Positions 35,851-48,264 are shown, counted from the first letter of the stretch. The stretch: DNA of 64,000 nt from Helichrysum umbraculigerum (GCA_949592205.1 CATIUR010000001.1:238966750-239030749); one strand, 5' to 3'. Made by a program: numbers and translations. The notes: generated by a model not told the origin, from the sequence alone.

Positions 35851-37569
35851 GTTGAATTTTGTAAATCAAATTCAATGGATTTCTTTTCCTGGCCGTTTTC
35901 TCTGATAATACGTAGTGGGCGTATGGCTACCAGGAGACCAACGATATCTGAGATAGAAAGAATTGGTACTCAAAAATTAAAGTGATACAGGCGAGAATGC
36001 AGTAAGAAAACATGAAACTGGATAATACGTCCTTACAAAGACAACATGACACTGAATAATATCTCCAATGGAACGTACCAAAACCAAATATGGTAGATAA
36101 CCTCATAGTGTTCACATCGTCATAAGCAACCAGGTTGAAACCATCTGAAACTCCCTCAAAGGCAACACATCTCCTCACTTTGGATGTCCGAAACAAATTG
36201 AACTTCCAAGCATGGTCGATAAGTCTGTAATCTCCATCATATTTTTCAACACCAAACCGAGAGAAATCCAGATAGTTGCCTTCTTTTATTGTGTCCTCAA
36301 AATCAGGGATGAATCAATGTCTAACTGAAGCAATGATCTTGTTCCCCTATGTATAAAAAAAATGCAGAATCATATTGGCATCAAAATAGCAATGTATTTG
36401 TATAACAACAAATATATAACGACTTTTTTTGGCTAAAAAGACTGTTGTAGAACAAAACATACATATATCAGAGTACATATAGCTCAAGTCACATAATGTC
36501 TTCTTCAACCAGATGAGATACATAATATAGTAAACCGACATATAATTATATGGTCATTCATGCATAACAGATGAACGGTACATGGTAAAACAACACCATT
36601 ACAAGTATATACATAACTTTTTTTTTTGGCATAAACCATTAATCAATTAACCATAAGTGAAAGCATGAAACAGAACAGCCGCAAGCAAACATACAAAATT
36701 TAAATTGGTGCCCATAAAATATGTACACTTAACTAAAATACATAGAGGTAAAACATAATTATCCTAAAAAACTGAAGTGGGTAATTCTCATTAGAGAGCA
36801 TGCCACTTAATGGAAAGATCAAAGATTGATAAATAAAAATCAATCGATTATCAAAACAGTTGCCAACATAGTTGACCAAAAGGCCACAAACACATTACCA
36901 AATAAATTGTCATATGACAGCATATCAGTTAGTGGGAAGGACATATATAATTGTCTGTATTTTGTTTCTATTTTCTTCTAGGACTTCCAATTTTCTAGTA
37001 TAGTTTGGTGTTCTGGTATAGTCTGACAATAGTCTATGTATAATGCTAGACATCATGTCTTTTTAATTTGGTTTATTAATCTACTGATTTCTCTGTTCTT
37101 ATATTGGTGCAATGCCAGTTTCAATAAAAGTGCCACCGACACCCCAGCTTGCTATTTCTTATATGCCTATGGTCTACAAATTAAGTTAGGTATCATCTCC
37201 ATAAGGATCATCTCAACATTTCAGCCTTTCAGGATCATCGTCACAATCATTTTATAATTACAAAAAAGTTAGGTATCATTTTAACACATTTCAGATTTTA
37301 ATAGGCTAAATAGATATAATAAGAGAAAATAATGAGCCCTTTGTACAAGTTTGATCACTTTACGAAATCGAATAAAGTCATGTGTATACCTCTTGATCCA
37401 TAAGGATCATCTCCATTGATGCAACTTGAGTGGGGTTGTTGGTGTAGCACTGCTTCCACAACATCAATACTCTAACACGGGTCTTCCAATCGTGCCTTTC
37501 ACCATGAATGAGATTCAATGGCGTAAACCTTCCGCTTCCATCTTTGAACGTTTTCTCTCGATGCTTATA
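35851..37569 (-). pseudogene. RPA1-like (OB-fold, DUF223-type) pseudogene
   Basis: Three exons can be joined on the minus strand: about 37569-37390, 36346-36079 and 35947-35851, with GT-AG introns and a continuous frame. The product resembles the single-strand-DNA-binding RPA 70-kDa subunit. Recognisable parts are an HDWKTRVRVLMLW segment, a GNKIIASV beta strand, KEGNYLDFSRFGVE and a DIVGLLVAIRPL segment starting the next OB fold. An in-frame TGA near the start of the second exon (after ASVRH) breaks it. A 10-nt fourth exon near 35750 is possible. RPA-like genes are typical cargo of plant Helitrons, matching the nearby terminus on the same strand. Confidence 0.8.
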
Positions 37570-37599
37570 CTAAATCAGATGATTAGGAAATTAGGGTAA

Positions 37600-38621
37600 A
37601 ATATAGGTGCATATATATAATGAAGTATTGAGGCATGAATTAATCCCGATTTTGAAAATTAGGAAGCCGATTCATGTTGGGATGATGGCAGCTATGACGA
37701 AGGAGATTACGGATGTTTGTTGCTTTTGGGAGTGAAGTGATGGTTTCCTTTTAAATCTCCTTTTTGTTATGTTATTTTCTTTTTATCTTCATTTTTTTTT
37801 AAATTAAAATGCGAAAACATGTGGAAAATGTGAATAGGTACATGTAGGTTATTTACGTTTATAATTTCAAATTTCAAATTTACGTATTATTTCAAATTTC
37901 AAATTTCTTTATGTTTTTGAAAATTAAAAAGTAAAATTAAAAATTAAATTAATTAGGTTCCTAAAATTTTGCAACCGATATGTTTTAATATAGTAAAATT
38001 AGACGATGAAAACTGACATATTACGTAAACAATCCTGATAATCTAAATCAGTTGTTCAGATTTGTTTAACTAAATCATTTAACGGGCAAGATTAAGTCAA
38101 ACGACTTTAAATTCAAAATGTATACGTATTTAGCTGCATCCAATAATAATAAAAGGAGATTGATTCCTTTTGAGTTGAGGAATTTTTAGACTTCTAAATT
38201 AATTAATTCGTGAATCAAACACCTCTATGGAATAAAATTGAGATTCTAATTTCATTGCATTCCGTTAAATTCTGCAAACTAAATGCAACCTTAGAGTTTG
38301 AAATATTATTAAAACCTTATTCATACAAGAGTGAAACTAATTTCTTAAAACCATTCGAAAATCATTATTTTTACTAAAAGGGATAAGCTTTACAATTGAG
38401 TGATTCCGTACACTAATACTTGATGATGTAGTATTTTCTTTTTTTAATTATAAACCAAGTTACTACTCGAATGGATTATCGTAATATACAAACTTAACTG
38501 TTACATCGACGAACATGAAATCGAACGAAATTATTGAACGCCGCTGCTTTACACGGGTACAATTTGCGCGGGTACAAGGTTAGTTTCATGCAATATGTTA
38601 GAAGCCACAACGTACAGGGCA
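37600..38621. other. Intergenic AT-rich DNA
   Basis: No gene is seen. A short duplication of ATTTCAAATTTCAAATTT is present near 37865-37910. Confidence 0.4.
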
Positions 38622-38630
38622 TATTATTTA

Positions 38631-38755
38631 GGGTGATGATATTTCCACCACTTTTTTTATAAAGCCACCATAGTTGTGCTTTAACAGTTTGTACTGTATA
38701 CATGATCAATGCAGAATTTTGGTAGTCAAAAAGAGTGGTGGATATATGATCACCC
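38631..38755. mobile_element. MULE-type MITE (125 bp)
   Basis: Inverted ends GGGTGATGATATTTCCACC and GGTGGATATATGATCACCC. The perfect 9-bp duplication TATTATTTA flanks it (38622-38630 and 38756-38764). Confidence 0.92.
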
Positions 38756-39114
38756 TATTATTTATGTGTACTTTTTAGAAGACTCCAATTTGAATACCCC
38801 GAAGTATAATGTATAGGGAGATTCTAAAGCCACCCTAAAAAATCTGCTCATACCTCCTCGCCCATCTTTTGGCCCGCAGTTCAGTACAAAATCAGTCTCA
38901 GTTTTATTAATTAACACATTCTTTTATATAAAAAATGTTTTTATAAACATTTAAAGCCCTTTTAACGAGTTACTATTTTCACGAGCTCATTTGGACTCAT
39001 AAATCAAACTCCTATTGATTGGGATAAAATAGAAAATAAAATAAAATATGGGTGGGCCAGGGGGTAGGAATGGAAAAAGGGGAAAAAAGGGGTGGACCAG
39101 AGGGTAGTTTTAAT

Positions 39115-39191
39115 AGGACCCGTATGTATAGCACTATATAGCTTGCTGAAAACCCGAAGTATAATGTATAGCAGTATATAGCTTGCTGAAA
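39115..39191. repeat. Direct duplication around GTATAGCACTATATAGCTTG
   Basis: The phrase ending CTATATAGCTTGCTGAAAAC occurs twice about 50 bp apart, and CGAAGTATAATGTATAG also occurs at about 38800. No gene is supported from 38765 to 39914 apart from an inverted-repeat stretch (39389-39556, GGTGAGCACGG with CCGAAAAATCG-type arms) that resembles a decayed hAT MITE. Confidence 0.5.
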
Positions 39192-39914
39192 ACAACGTAC
39201 ATTGGTAGGAATAAAATTAAATAATACTCTGTAGTAGTAATGAAGTGGCTAAAAAGGTACTGTATAAAACTATATGTATCCAACCTAACAATAGTAGAAT
39301 AATGAAGTGGCTAAAACGAGACTTTAATCCTGGGTATATGGTAATAATTTAAAGTGCATGTATCCGATTATCTATAGTTTATAGTTAGAGGTGAGCACGG
39401 AAAATCCAAACCGATTCAAAAACCGTAGATAACCGAAAAATCGATCCATGCATATTAATAATCGAAGGTTTGATTTTTGGATTTTAGATAAACCGAAGTA
39501 TCGGTTCGGTTTTGGTTTTTTACGGAAAAACCGACTGAAAAAACTGAACCGCACCATACGTAGAAAAACATATACTTAAAATATTTATACTTTAGGTTAT
39601 AGCGCCGTTGTCTAAGTGTTTAACTATCATATCTTGAATGTTATATTTCACGTAATGTCCCTGTGGCAGAGGGTGTGAACTCGTTGGCATTGCTAGTTGT
39701 AATGTTTTGCAAGAAACAAAGTTTTGATCAAGTATTACTTCAATGAAATTTAAAACACTGTCTTGTTCATAGAAGTTTTCTGCAAATATTAAAATGGCGT
39801 TTTAAATCATACGACACTAAGTGCACTGTAGCCGTTGTGGGCGCGTCGTTCAACTCATAACGTGGTTAGGCTGTTGCTTTGTGGTGATGGTGTCAGGTGC
39901 GGCGTCATGACCAT

Positions 39915-40028
39915 CTAGGTTGCACGGAAACAGATACGGCACCGGGAAACGGGTATTGAACGGATACGGGAAATGGCAAAACTCAAAATTTCAAGATACG
40001 GATACGGCAGAGATACAGCAAATATAAA

Positions 40029-40096
<68 letters not shown>

Positions 40097-40490
40097 GAAA
40101 TTCTAAAATATATATATATGATGATGATCCTTGTCTTTCTTGTTCTTGAGAAGCCATAATCGATGAGAAGAAGAAGACGAATGGTTATGTATATGAGTAT
40201 GAGAATTGGAATGGAATGGTGAATTGGTGATCGACTGATCAGAAGAAGAAGAGAACGGGAATTGAAGACTGAAGAGTCGATCGGTTATAGACTTATAGCC
40301 CATTAAATAGCCCATGAAAACCCTAGAAAAATAGAAACTTGGCAAAAACTTTACGAAAGCTTCATGAAAACTTCTATGGAAACGTTTCTCGTTCGTCCGA
40401 AACGTTTCTTGCCGTTTCTCAGGCGTATCCATTTCTCAGGCGTTTCGGATACGGGTACGTGTACCCTTTTGGAGTTTCGGTGCATCATAA
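39915..40490. mobile_element. Foldback, hAT-like element with an internal (TA)n tract
   Basis: The left arm GGTTGCACGGAAACAGATAC pairs with right-end GGAGTTTCGGTGCATC-type sequence. ATGACCAT lies directly outside both ends (39907-39914 and 40491-40498), an 8-bp target duplication. The interior has CGTTTCTC and GCGTATCC repeats. Confidence 0.7.
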
Positions 40491-41085
40491 ATGACCATGA
40501 GAGAGTGCAGTGATGATTTTGTTTTTGTTTTTAATATCTTTTTCATTGTTTTGTTGGGTGTTTATGATGGAAGTTTGAAAACTAGGGAGGAGGAAACATT
40601 GGGTTTATATATATATTTATATAGGGAGGGTTCAAGAGGAAGTAATAATTTTGGGGGAAGAGATGAAGTGTGATACTTATCACGGAGTATCTTAACTTTG
40701 TCAATACAAATTTTAAAAAGAGAATTGGTTTTATAGTAAATAACAATCAAAATCGATACTATGAAGTATATATTAACTGATGAAATTCATTTTTAAGTCA
40801 TAATATTAGTTTATGAATATTTATTTAATAAATTGTTGACATTCATCTAATGAATGTTAAATTAACATTTTTTACGATGAATGTTAAAAAATTACATTTT
40901 CACAAATTTAACATTCATCGTGAATAATTATGAAAATTGCACCATTAAATTCAGCATTTTCTCCTCTTCGATTTATGATCACTCAAGGTATACTTTCGAC
41001 GAGTTTATTTTTTTTTCATTTTTTGATGGGTTTTACAAATTATAAACACATATGTTACTATTTTGTTATAAATTAGATTTAGGGT

Positions 41086-41236
41086 TATGATTAGGGGTTA
41101 GTAGGGTTTAAAGTTTAATAGGGTTTAGGGTTTAGTAGGGTTTAAGGTTTAGTAGGGTTTTAGTATACGTTAGGTTTTATGGTTTATTTTGTGTTTAGAG
41201 TTTAGGGGTTATGGTTTATGGTTTAGGGTTTAGGGC
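41086..41236. repeat. Degenerate TTTAGGG (telomere-like) repeat tract
   Basis: More than a dozen TTTAGGG, GTAGGGTTTA and GGTTTA variants occur in about 150 bp. The degeneracy suggests an interstitial or by-chance AT/G-rich tract rather than a telomere. Confidence 0.55.
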
Positions 41237-41239
41237 TTT

Positions 41240-41552
41240 TGCTTGAGGCGGTTTATGGTTTATTTTCTCGTGGCGGTTTAAGGGTACACGTAATAACGTT
41301 TATGGCGGGTAAAAGAACCCGCTACAATAGGGGTAACCAATTTATAGCGGTAATTTTAAACAGCCACGAGAAAATTTATTTTGAAGCGGGTAAAACTATC
41401 ACGCTTCAATTGTGAGAAATAATTAGTAGCGGGTTAGTTAAACACCGCCCCAATTGAAATACCTTAGTGGCGGTTACAGTCGGTAGTTAGCTTATTGCTG
41501 TTATAACTTGTTAGCATTCAATGAATTCATTAATGGTATTCATTCTTGTAGT
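41240..41552. mobile_element. Likely right end of a CACTA-type element
   Basis: The tract is dense in GCGG/CCGC motifs in both orientations (for example TGGCGGTTTAAGG, AAGAACCCGC, AACACCGCCCC). It ends in ATTCTTGTAGTA, which resembles the inverted CACTACAAGAAT terminus with one change. No matching left end was found. Confidence 0.4.
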
Positions 41553-41841
41553 ATAAATAACACGTACATTAGGTCACTTTTTCATCCAAACCCTTTATGA
41601 TCATCAATTATCAGAATTTTTAGAGACTGATCTTCTCCGTCTCTTCTCTCATCTAATTTCTTCGATATATATCAAATTCACTTTTCGTGATCAGATATGA
41701 TCTCTCAAAAAGAAAGTAACAAATATTAATTTCTCTTCAACCGAGATTTCTCTGTTTAATTTTTTCAGCATCACGAATCTACTAATTTTCGCAGAAGTTT
41801 GAGTGTTGGTAGATTCTCTATTGTATAATTGTGGCAACACA

Positions 41842-41979
41842 ATGTCTCTCATTGTCACACACTACGTTCCAGAGCCAGCTACAGCTGCTGATGTGGTTGG
41901 AAATCAAGGTGGATTTGTGAAACGGGTGGTAACTTACATGATAACGGATGATCTCGAATTGAAAGAGGTTCCGGATTAA
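41842..41979 (+). pseudogene. DUF674-like fragment, 45 codons
   Basis: A short frame contains GGFVKRVVTYMITDDLELKE, which resembles the conserved FVK.VVTYM..DDL motif of plant DUF674 proteins, preceded by a VPEPA-type stretch like the family's YVAP segment. DUF674 proteins are several hundred residues long and of unknown function, so this is a fragment. A pyrimidine-rich leader precedes it. No other DUF674 exon was recognised with confidence. Confidence 0.5.
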
Positions 41980-42763
41980 ATTATTGGGTGTTTCTTTTAA
42001 TGGAAGATTGATTGGCGATTAATGTCGTATCAGACTCACTAGCGGGTAAGATATGTTCGAGCATTTGATCTAACCTTCTGATATCGAGTGACGATCCTCC
42101 TTGTGCAGGAATCTAGCTAGCCTTCAGGCTTTCGGCCCAACGATCCTTTTAATTCTTCGGGTATGGTTCATTTGTTTGGCCCATGCGATGATGTACATGG
42201 ATCGGCCCAAAAGACAATATTTAAATCATAAAGCTGGAATATAAAAATAAGGCGGTTATACTAAAGTGTGGATCGGTTTTTGATTATTTAATAAATTATT
42301 TAGGTTGACGATATTATCGATGTGCATGGTTGTTACTTGTTAGCAGTTAGCACTTAATTAAAAATCTGCATTTGATACAATCTTATTGGTGAGGTTAAGT
42401 TGTTACTTAATTACTCGATGCCGAGTATAGATACCATTAATGAATGAATATAATTCCGATACCAAACAACTATTTGTTTTTTGTCTGTTTTTTACGTTCC
42501 GGTATCAAAACTAGAGTAAGTAATTAAAATGGTAACTCATACGATTGAATGGTTCCATTATTACATGAGTTTATTCTCATCTTCAAGTTAATTCATACGA
42601 TTGAAAATTTAAATTACAAACACTAAATTAAAATAACATAGTATTGATGTACATGAGTTAATGACAATTTACCCTAGCCTTTTCCTCTTCACTGGTTCCA
42701 TAGTCATCCTCATCTTCAAGTTATTACAAAGCAGAAGGCGATGTTTGAGTCTCAAATACACAG

Positions 42764-43123
42764 TTGAGACATAACAAAACCTTGTATACGAACAATAAAT
42801 CTCGTTACAGTTTCTGCATAAATCCCGCACTGAAACTGTTTTCGACAAGATCTATCTTTCACGCGCGGATAGATGTTTTGACCAATAGTAAGGAATGCTA
42901 CACTTGTTGTGGCAAACCCCGAATTGGTGTACTAATCATACTTCGTCGACGTGACAGTAGATGGTATCGCCGCCAAGGTCCGTCAGAATATTTAAACAGG
43001 GAAATCGCAGTCGTGAGACAATATTATATTGTAAATTATCTTGTGAAAAAGGACGATTGCGAAACTGGAGATGGATCGGAAGATCATTTTGGGAAACTTG
43101 ATGATCATATTGTTACTTATTAA
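42764..43123 (+). CDS. Hypothetical 119-aa protein, unknown family
   Basis: An intact frame in the duplicated 41-57 kb segment. The first two thirds are basic with three Cys (CYTCC around residue 46) and an RRRDSRWYRR patch; the last third is acidic. It contains the recurring 26-nt box (TTTAAACAGGGAAATCGCAG, 42991-43010), which elsewhere in the segment lies in non-coding or broken sequence. That argues the frame may be fortuitous. No family is recognised. Confidence 0.3.
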   Translation: MRHNKTLYTNNKSRYSFCINPALKLFSTRSIFHARIDVLTNSKECYTCCGKPRIGVLIILRRRDSRWYRRQGPSEYLNREIAVVRQYYIVNYLVKKDDCETGDGSEDHFGKLDDHIVTY

Positions 43124-43726
43124 ATAAGGTGTGTATATTATACAAAAAAATAGCATATGTGTGAACATATATTTATAATATGATGAGGATACGAACATGT
43201 AATCAATTCCAACACCTAACAGTCCTAACCAAATCAATGTATGTTTTACCAAAAATATTTATACGATAATGAGGATACGTAACATTAATGAATGAATTCA
43301 ATTTCAACACCTAACAATACCTAACCAAATCTAAGCTAATATGATTAATGTATGTTTTACCAAAAATAGTGTTTGCTTCAACTATTGGTCCACGTAGGGT
43401 TGATAGAAATGTTGTCTTTTTGTGTTTGTAACATTTTATAATATAAATTAATTATGTTTCACCGAAAAAATTACCGGTTGTTCAACAAAGTAGGTTATGT
43501 ACATAATTTTCGAAAAGATGGTCATGTGTTCGAATCAACTCTTTTGAACAATCGGTATTTTTATATCAAAACATGAAGCGGTTATAAAAGTAATGTGGCG
43601 GCTTTCTATAATTTGGATCAGTTTAAATTTAGTTTTTGACCGCCTCAAGGTATGTTAATATTCTAATTTAAAAAAGGGAAAATTACATATTTCCCTTCTC
43701 AAAACTTGTCAAAATATAAAGAAATA

Positions 43727-43945
43727 ACGATATCAATTCTATATTTCCATAAAAAAAATTATAATATAATACAATATATGTTTTGAAGTCCTTAGACCCG
43801 CCTCTTCGTTTTGTGCCATCACCATTATCATATATATGATTTTATATGATAATAGTGATGATCGTCGATACACAAAATTCCGGAAGAGGCGAGCTTTTAA
43901 AGAGTTCAAAAGATATTATTGTATTATCTTATAAATATGTGCATT
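43727..43945. repeat. Inverted repeat with arms of about 105 bp
   Basis: The two arms (GAAGAGGCG, TTCAAAA(G/C)ATAT, TTGTATTAT phrases) face each other around an AT-rich loop near 43839. The right-arm sequence recurs in direct orientation at about 45510-45645 and 46770-46940. Confidence 0.7.
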
Positions 43946-44049
43946 TTTAAATGCTCGAGAGTAATACTTTTTTAGGTTGATCAACTTTTGGTCATGAAAA
44001 GTTTGCATTTACGTCTGATGATAATTAAACTTATAAATTAGACGGGTGG

Positions 44050-44560
44050 AAGAATCAATATTTAATCCGGTTGACAAGACCACACAATGCTCCTATCCCT
44101 AGCCTTAGTCAAGTCTACGATAATATCACTCTGTACCACCCCCTCCCTCTCCAACCCCCTTCCCTGACATATATTTGACTTTCTTTTAATATCTTTATTT
44201 CGGGAGGTGATAAATATTAAATAGTAATACACAACCTATTATGATTCATGCACCAAAATTATGTTATTATATACTTGTACTGTGAGCATAAACTGTTCTA
44301 CAGTTTGTGTAGAAAACAAATTCTATGTTGTACGTATTTATCAATTCCCTTCAATTCTATTAAAAGAAAATGTGCCGGTCTTATATATGTTGGATCGGTT
44401 CAGTATGCCTTTAACCGCTTCAAAATATGTTGATTCTATTTTAACGAAATGGTTTTTAATTAATTAAGTATTAAAAGTCGACGATAAAATCGATTTGGTT
44501 GTTGGGGGAATGGGGGCATCAAAAAGTTTTGCATTTACGACTGACTTTTAATTACTCGTA
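44050..44560. repeat. Repeated block, copy 1 (copy 2 at 47185-47570, partial copy at 50240-50440)
   Basis: TTGACAAGACCACACAATGC begins at 44071 and at 47205 (period 3,134 bp); a diverged relative begins at 50243. Each is followed by a CACCCCCTCC tract, and the first two also by the AACCGCTTCAA element and a GGTTGTTG.GGGAATGGGGG stretch. Confidence 0.8.
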
Positions 44561-44639
44561 TTATACGGGTGGAAGAATCAATATTTAATCCGGTTTCCCA
44601 CACATTTTTAAGTTTAATTAATTAATGTATATGGATCGG

Positions 44640-45790
44640 TTCAGAAAGGGAGCTAATTTTTACAAGGAATTTTTTACTTTTTACAAGGAAATAATGACTT
44701 TAATATTCACAAGGAACCTTTCATTTCCTTGTAGGAAGTAAAATATTTCTTGTAAAAATCATCTCCCGTTCAGAAATGAACAGTAGTTTCAGTGATACAA
44801 AAAATAAGTACTTATAAAGTTAATGCCTACAAGGTATTGAAACTGTACTTAATTAATAAGTTTTATTTTCATCATATATTCAGACGTAAATGCAAACTTT
44901 TCATGACCAAGTCGATCCCCCAACAACCAATTATCGATTTCATTAATCATTTTTTATTTTTATCTTAAATGAACCAACATATCTTGAAGCGGGAAAAACT
45001 TATTAAACCGATCCAAAATACAAAAAGCTACACATCTGTTCTTATAACCGCTTCAATACAGCGCCTTCAGTATAACTAGTATAAAGTTGAGCGGATAACC
45101 AAACAACAATAAACCCATTCATTTATTCATGACATGACATATTTCAATCAAAATAAAATGAAACAACGATCAATATATATGAAGCAGTCTCTCTTCCCTC
45201 TTTTTATTGTCAGATCTCTTTTACATGATCATGATCATCGTCTTGATGTTCATTTTCATAATAATTTCACGGCCGCTATTTCTCTGTTTAAAAGCTCCGT
45301 CTCCGTAAATGAAATCCGTCTCGGAGTCGGATTTGATTGAAACCCTAATTGGGCAATCCACCATAGGAGCGTTGTGTTTGATTGCAAAGTCTACACACAC
45401 CCTCGACCACTTAGTTCCTGGTGTTTGGTCCAAAATAGGGAGGTTGACAGTCACTGATGATCTCGTTGACGGTGACGGATGATCTCATTGTCAGCCGTGT
45501 ATATATGATTTTATATGATAATAGTGATGATCGTCGATACACAAAACGAAGAGGCGGGCTTCAAAAGAGTTCAAAAGATATTATTGTATTATCTTATAAA
45601 TTTATGAAAATATAGAATTGATATTATTTCTTTATGCTTGTTGGAACTTGGATTTTAATCATAAAAGGAGATATTGTATTACCTAATAAGACTGTTAATG
45701 TTGATTTTCCATTCATTTTATTTTATTTTTATATTTGATGATGGATAATTATTCATTCCGATCAAACTCTCTTATCAATTTGATTTTTAT
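44640..45790. repeat. Tandem duplication, copy A (copy B at 45918-47100, offset 1,278 bp)
   Basis: The two copies are nearly identical across more than 1.1 kb, with small indels. For example CATGACATGACATATTTCA occurs at about 45129 and 46407, and the frames starting at 45134 and 46412 match. Copy B carries a roughly 30-bp further internal repetition near 46835-46875. Between the copies is about 125 bp of unique sequence. Confidence 0.9.
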
Positions 45791-47829
45791 ATTTGATGAT
45801 AGATACAACACAAAAAATGATTAGGACAACACACTGTACAGCAGTCACAGCTCGCAGTACAACTCATTATAGCATACTTGTGGTGTTGGAATCAAAATTA
45901 TGTGGTGTATTTATCACCTCCCGTTCAGAAAGGGAGCAAAATTTTACAAGGAATTTTTTACTTGTTACAAGGAAATATGACTTTAATATTCACAAGGAAC
46001 CTTTCATTTACTTGTAGGAAGTGCTCCGTAAAATATTTCTTGTAAAAATCATCTCCCGTTCAGAAATGAAGAGTAGTTTCAGTGATACGAAAAATAAGTA
46101 CTTATAAAGTTAATGCCTACAAGGTATTGAAACTATACTTAATTAATAAGTTTTACTATCATCAGATATTCAGACGTAAATGCAAACTTTTCATGACCCC
46201 AAGTCGATCCCCCAACAACCAATTATCGATTTCATTAATCATTTTTGATTTTTTTCTTAAATAAATCAACATATCTTGAAGCGGGAAAAATTTATTAAAC
46301 CGATCCAAAATACAAAAAGCTACACATCTGTTCTTATAACCGCTTCAATACATCTAGTATAAAGTTGAGCGCATAACCAAACAGCAATAAACCCATTCAT
46401 TTATTCATGACATGACATATTTCAATCAAAATAAAATGAAACAAGGATCAATATATATGCAGCAGTCTCTCTTCCCTCTTTTTATTGTCAGATATCTTTT
46501 ACATGATCATGATCATCGTCTTGATGTTCATTTTCATAATAATTTCACGGTTGCTATTTCTCTGTTTAAATGCTCCATCTCCGTAGACGAAATCCGTCTC
46601 GGAGTCGGCTTTAATTGAAACCCTAATTGGGCTTTGTGTTTGATTGCAAAGACTACACACATCCTCGACCGCATAGTTCCTGGTGTTCGGTCCAAAATAG
46701 GGAGGCTGACAGTCACTTATGATCTCGTTGACGGTGACGGATGATCTCATTGTCAGCCGGGTATATATGATTTTATATGATAATACTGATGATCGTCGAT
46801 ACACAAAACGAAGAGGCGGGCTTCAAAAGAGTTCAAAAGATAATACACAAGGCGAAGAGGTGGGCTTCAAAGGAGTTCAAAAGATATTATTGTATTATCT
46901 TATAAATTTATGAAAATATAGAATTTATGTTATTTCTTTATGCTTGTTGGAACTTTGATTTTAATCATAAAATGAGATATTGTATTACCTTATAAGACTG
47001 TTAATGTTGATTTTCCATTCATTTTATTTTATTTTTATATTTGATGATGGATAATTATTCATTCCGATCAAACTCTCGTATCAATTTGATTTTTATATTT
47101 CTACGACGATGACGATGATTTATTACTGTATTATAAAAATAACTAATGCTTTAAAAAAATAACTATTTTGCCAAAAAAAATAAAAGAATCAGTATTTAAT
47201 CCGGTTGACAAGACCACACAATGCTCCTAGCCTCCTATCCTAGCCATAGTCAAGTCTATGATAATATCACTCTGCAGTCTGCACCACCCCCTCCTCCCCA
47301 GCCCCCTTCCCTGATATAAGATAATACAAAATAGAATCAATATTGTATTCTTTACTTCCCTTTTCAATTTTATTTCAATAAAGAAATTGTGGCGGTCTTA
47401 TATATTTTGGAGCGGTTAAGTAATGTTTTTAACCGCTTCAAGATAGTTGATTCTATTTTAACAAAATGGTTATTAATTATTTGAGTATTAAAAGTTCACG
47501 ATAAAATAGATTTGGTTGTTGAGGGAATGGGGGCATCGAAAAGTTTTGCATTTACGACTGATAATTAGTAGATATTAATTAATTATTATAAAGACGGATG
47601 AATCGATATGAATTTCATAATTAATTAAGAGATTCAAAAATTGTCCTCTGGCACTATTAATTTCAATTATGTATGTTAATTTTAATAGTTTAAGTATAAA
47701 TGTCTTTTTAATTTGTTCAATGAGAAAGAAATGTTGTGGTAACAAATGAAAATCATAATTGGTAACTAAAATAGGAGACGAGAAAATTAAAGTTTTACAT
47801 AAATAAAAATTACAGAGAGAAAAAAAAAA

Positions 47830-48171
47830 CTAATCATCATCTCCTCTTAACATAATCTCTTTCCATTCTATATGATTTTGATTATACTTCTTGAAACGTG
47901 ATAACAATGCTTCAAATGATGCTTTCTCGGGCGTGTAGTATGTTAGATCATAATGCTCACATTTTTCGAGAAATTTGATCTCGGGCTGGGAAAGTTCACA
48001 CCCAAATTCGTCACGTTTGTCTTTCAGGTCAACAATCCACTTGCTCAACTTCTTCATTGCGTCATTGATGTTTTGGATACTTTCTTCAAGCGAGTGGATG
48101 ACATTATTGTTAATCTTGTTTAATACGTCAAATTTCTTGCCGATCACATATTGTTCTTCTTTAGTTGCCAT
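47830..48171 (-). CDS. Small coiled-coil protein, family member 1 (113 aa)
   Basis: An intact single-exon frame from ATG at 48171 to TAG at 47830. The product is highly charged and mostly helical, with a heptad-like stretch at about residues 13-50 and a conserved-looking core KWIVDLKDKRDEFG followed by KFLEKCE. No signal peptide or membrane span is seen. It aligns along its length with the pseudogene at 50743-51069 (shared MAT.EE, KW(I)..L.DK.DEFG, E(I/L)KFL.K and YY(T)..EK). Upstream is a good TATA box and an AAAACCGCC element. Family and function are unknown. Homology with a neighbour plus promoter elements support a real gene. Confidence 0.6.
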   Translation of the reverse strand: MATKEEQYVIGKKFDVLNKINNNVIHSLEESIQNINDAMKKLSKWIVDLKDKRDEFGCELSQPEIKFLEKCEHYDLTYYTPEKASFEALLSRFKKYNQNHIEWKEIMLRGDDD

Positions 48172-48264
48172 ACTATTTAATTGCCTGAACTTCTCGGATT
48201 ACGTATTGAGAGATGAGGAGTTCGGTATCACGTTGTGTGTATTTCAACTGTAGACAAGGGTCTC

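Larger units (their letters stand above)
30196..37600 (-). mobile_element. Probable Helitron on the reverse strand (5' end not located)
   Basis: On the minus strand the 3' end is CTAG followed by T at 30196-30199. It is preceded by a perfect 7-bp-stem hairpin (arms CCCGCGA and TCGCGGG, 30207-30223). The same strand carries an RPA1-like pseudogene at 35.8-37.6 kb, a gene type commonly found in plant Helitrons. The right limit given is only the far side of that gene. No Rep-helicase was recognised, so it would be non-autonomous. Later insertions, such as (TA)n tracts and duplications, lie inside. Confidence 0.45.

Noticed and set aside
40103..40432. A 109-codon reverse-strand frame
   Set aside because: It lies within a foldback element, reads His/Ser-rich low-complexity sequence and has no promoter or homologue.
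41086..41236. True telomere repeat array
   Set aside because: Units are too degenerate and unevenly spaced, with ordinary sequence and transposon DNA on both sides.
45134..46618. Paired 68-codon frames at 45134 and 46412 as genes
   Set aside because: They are the two copies of the tandem duplication; the frame is short, has no promoter layout like the small genes, and conservation is explained by recent duplication.
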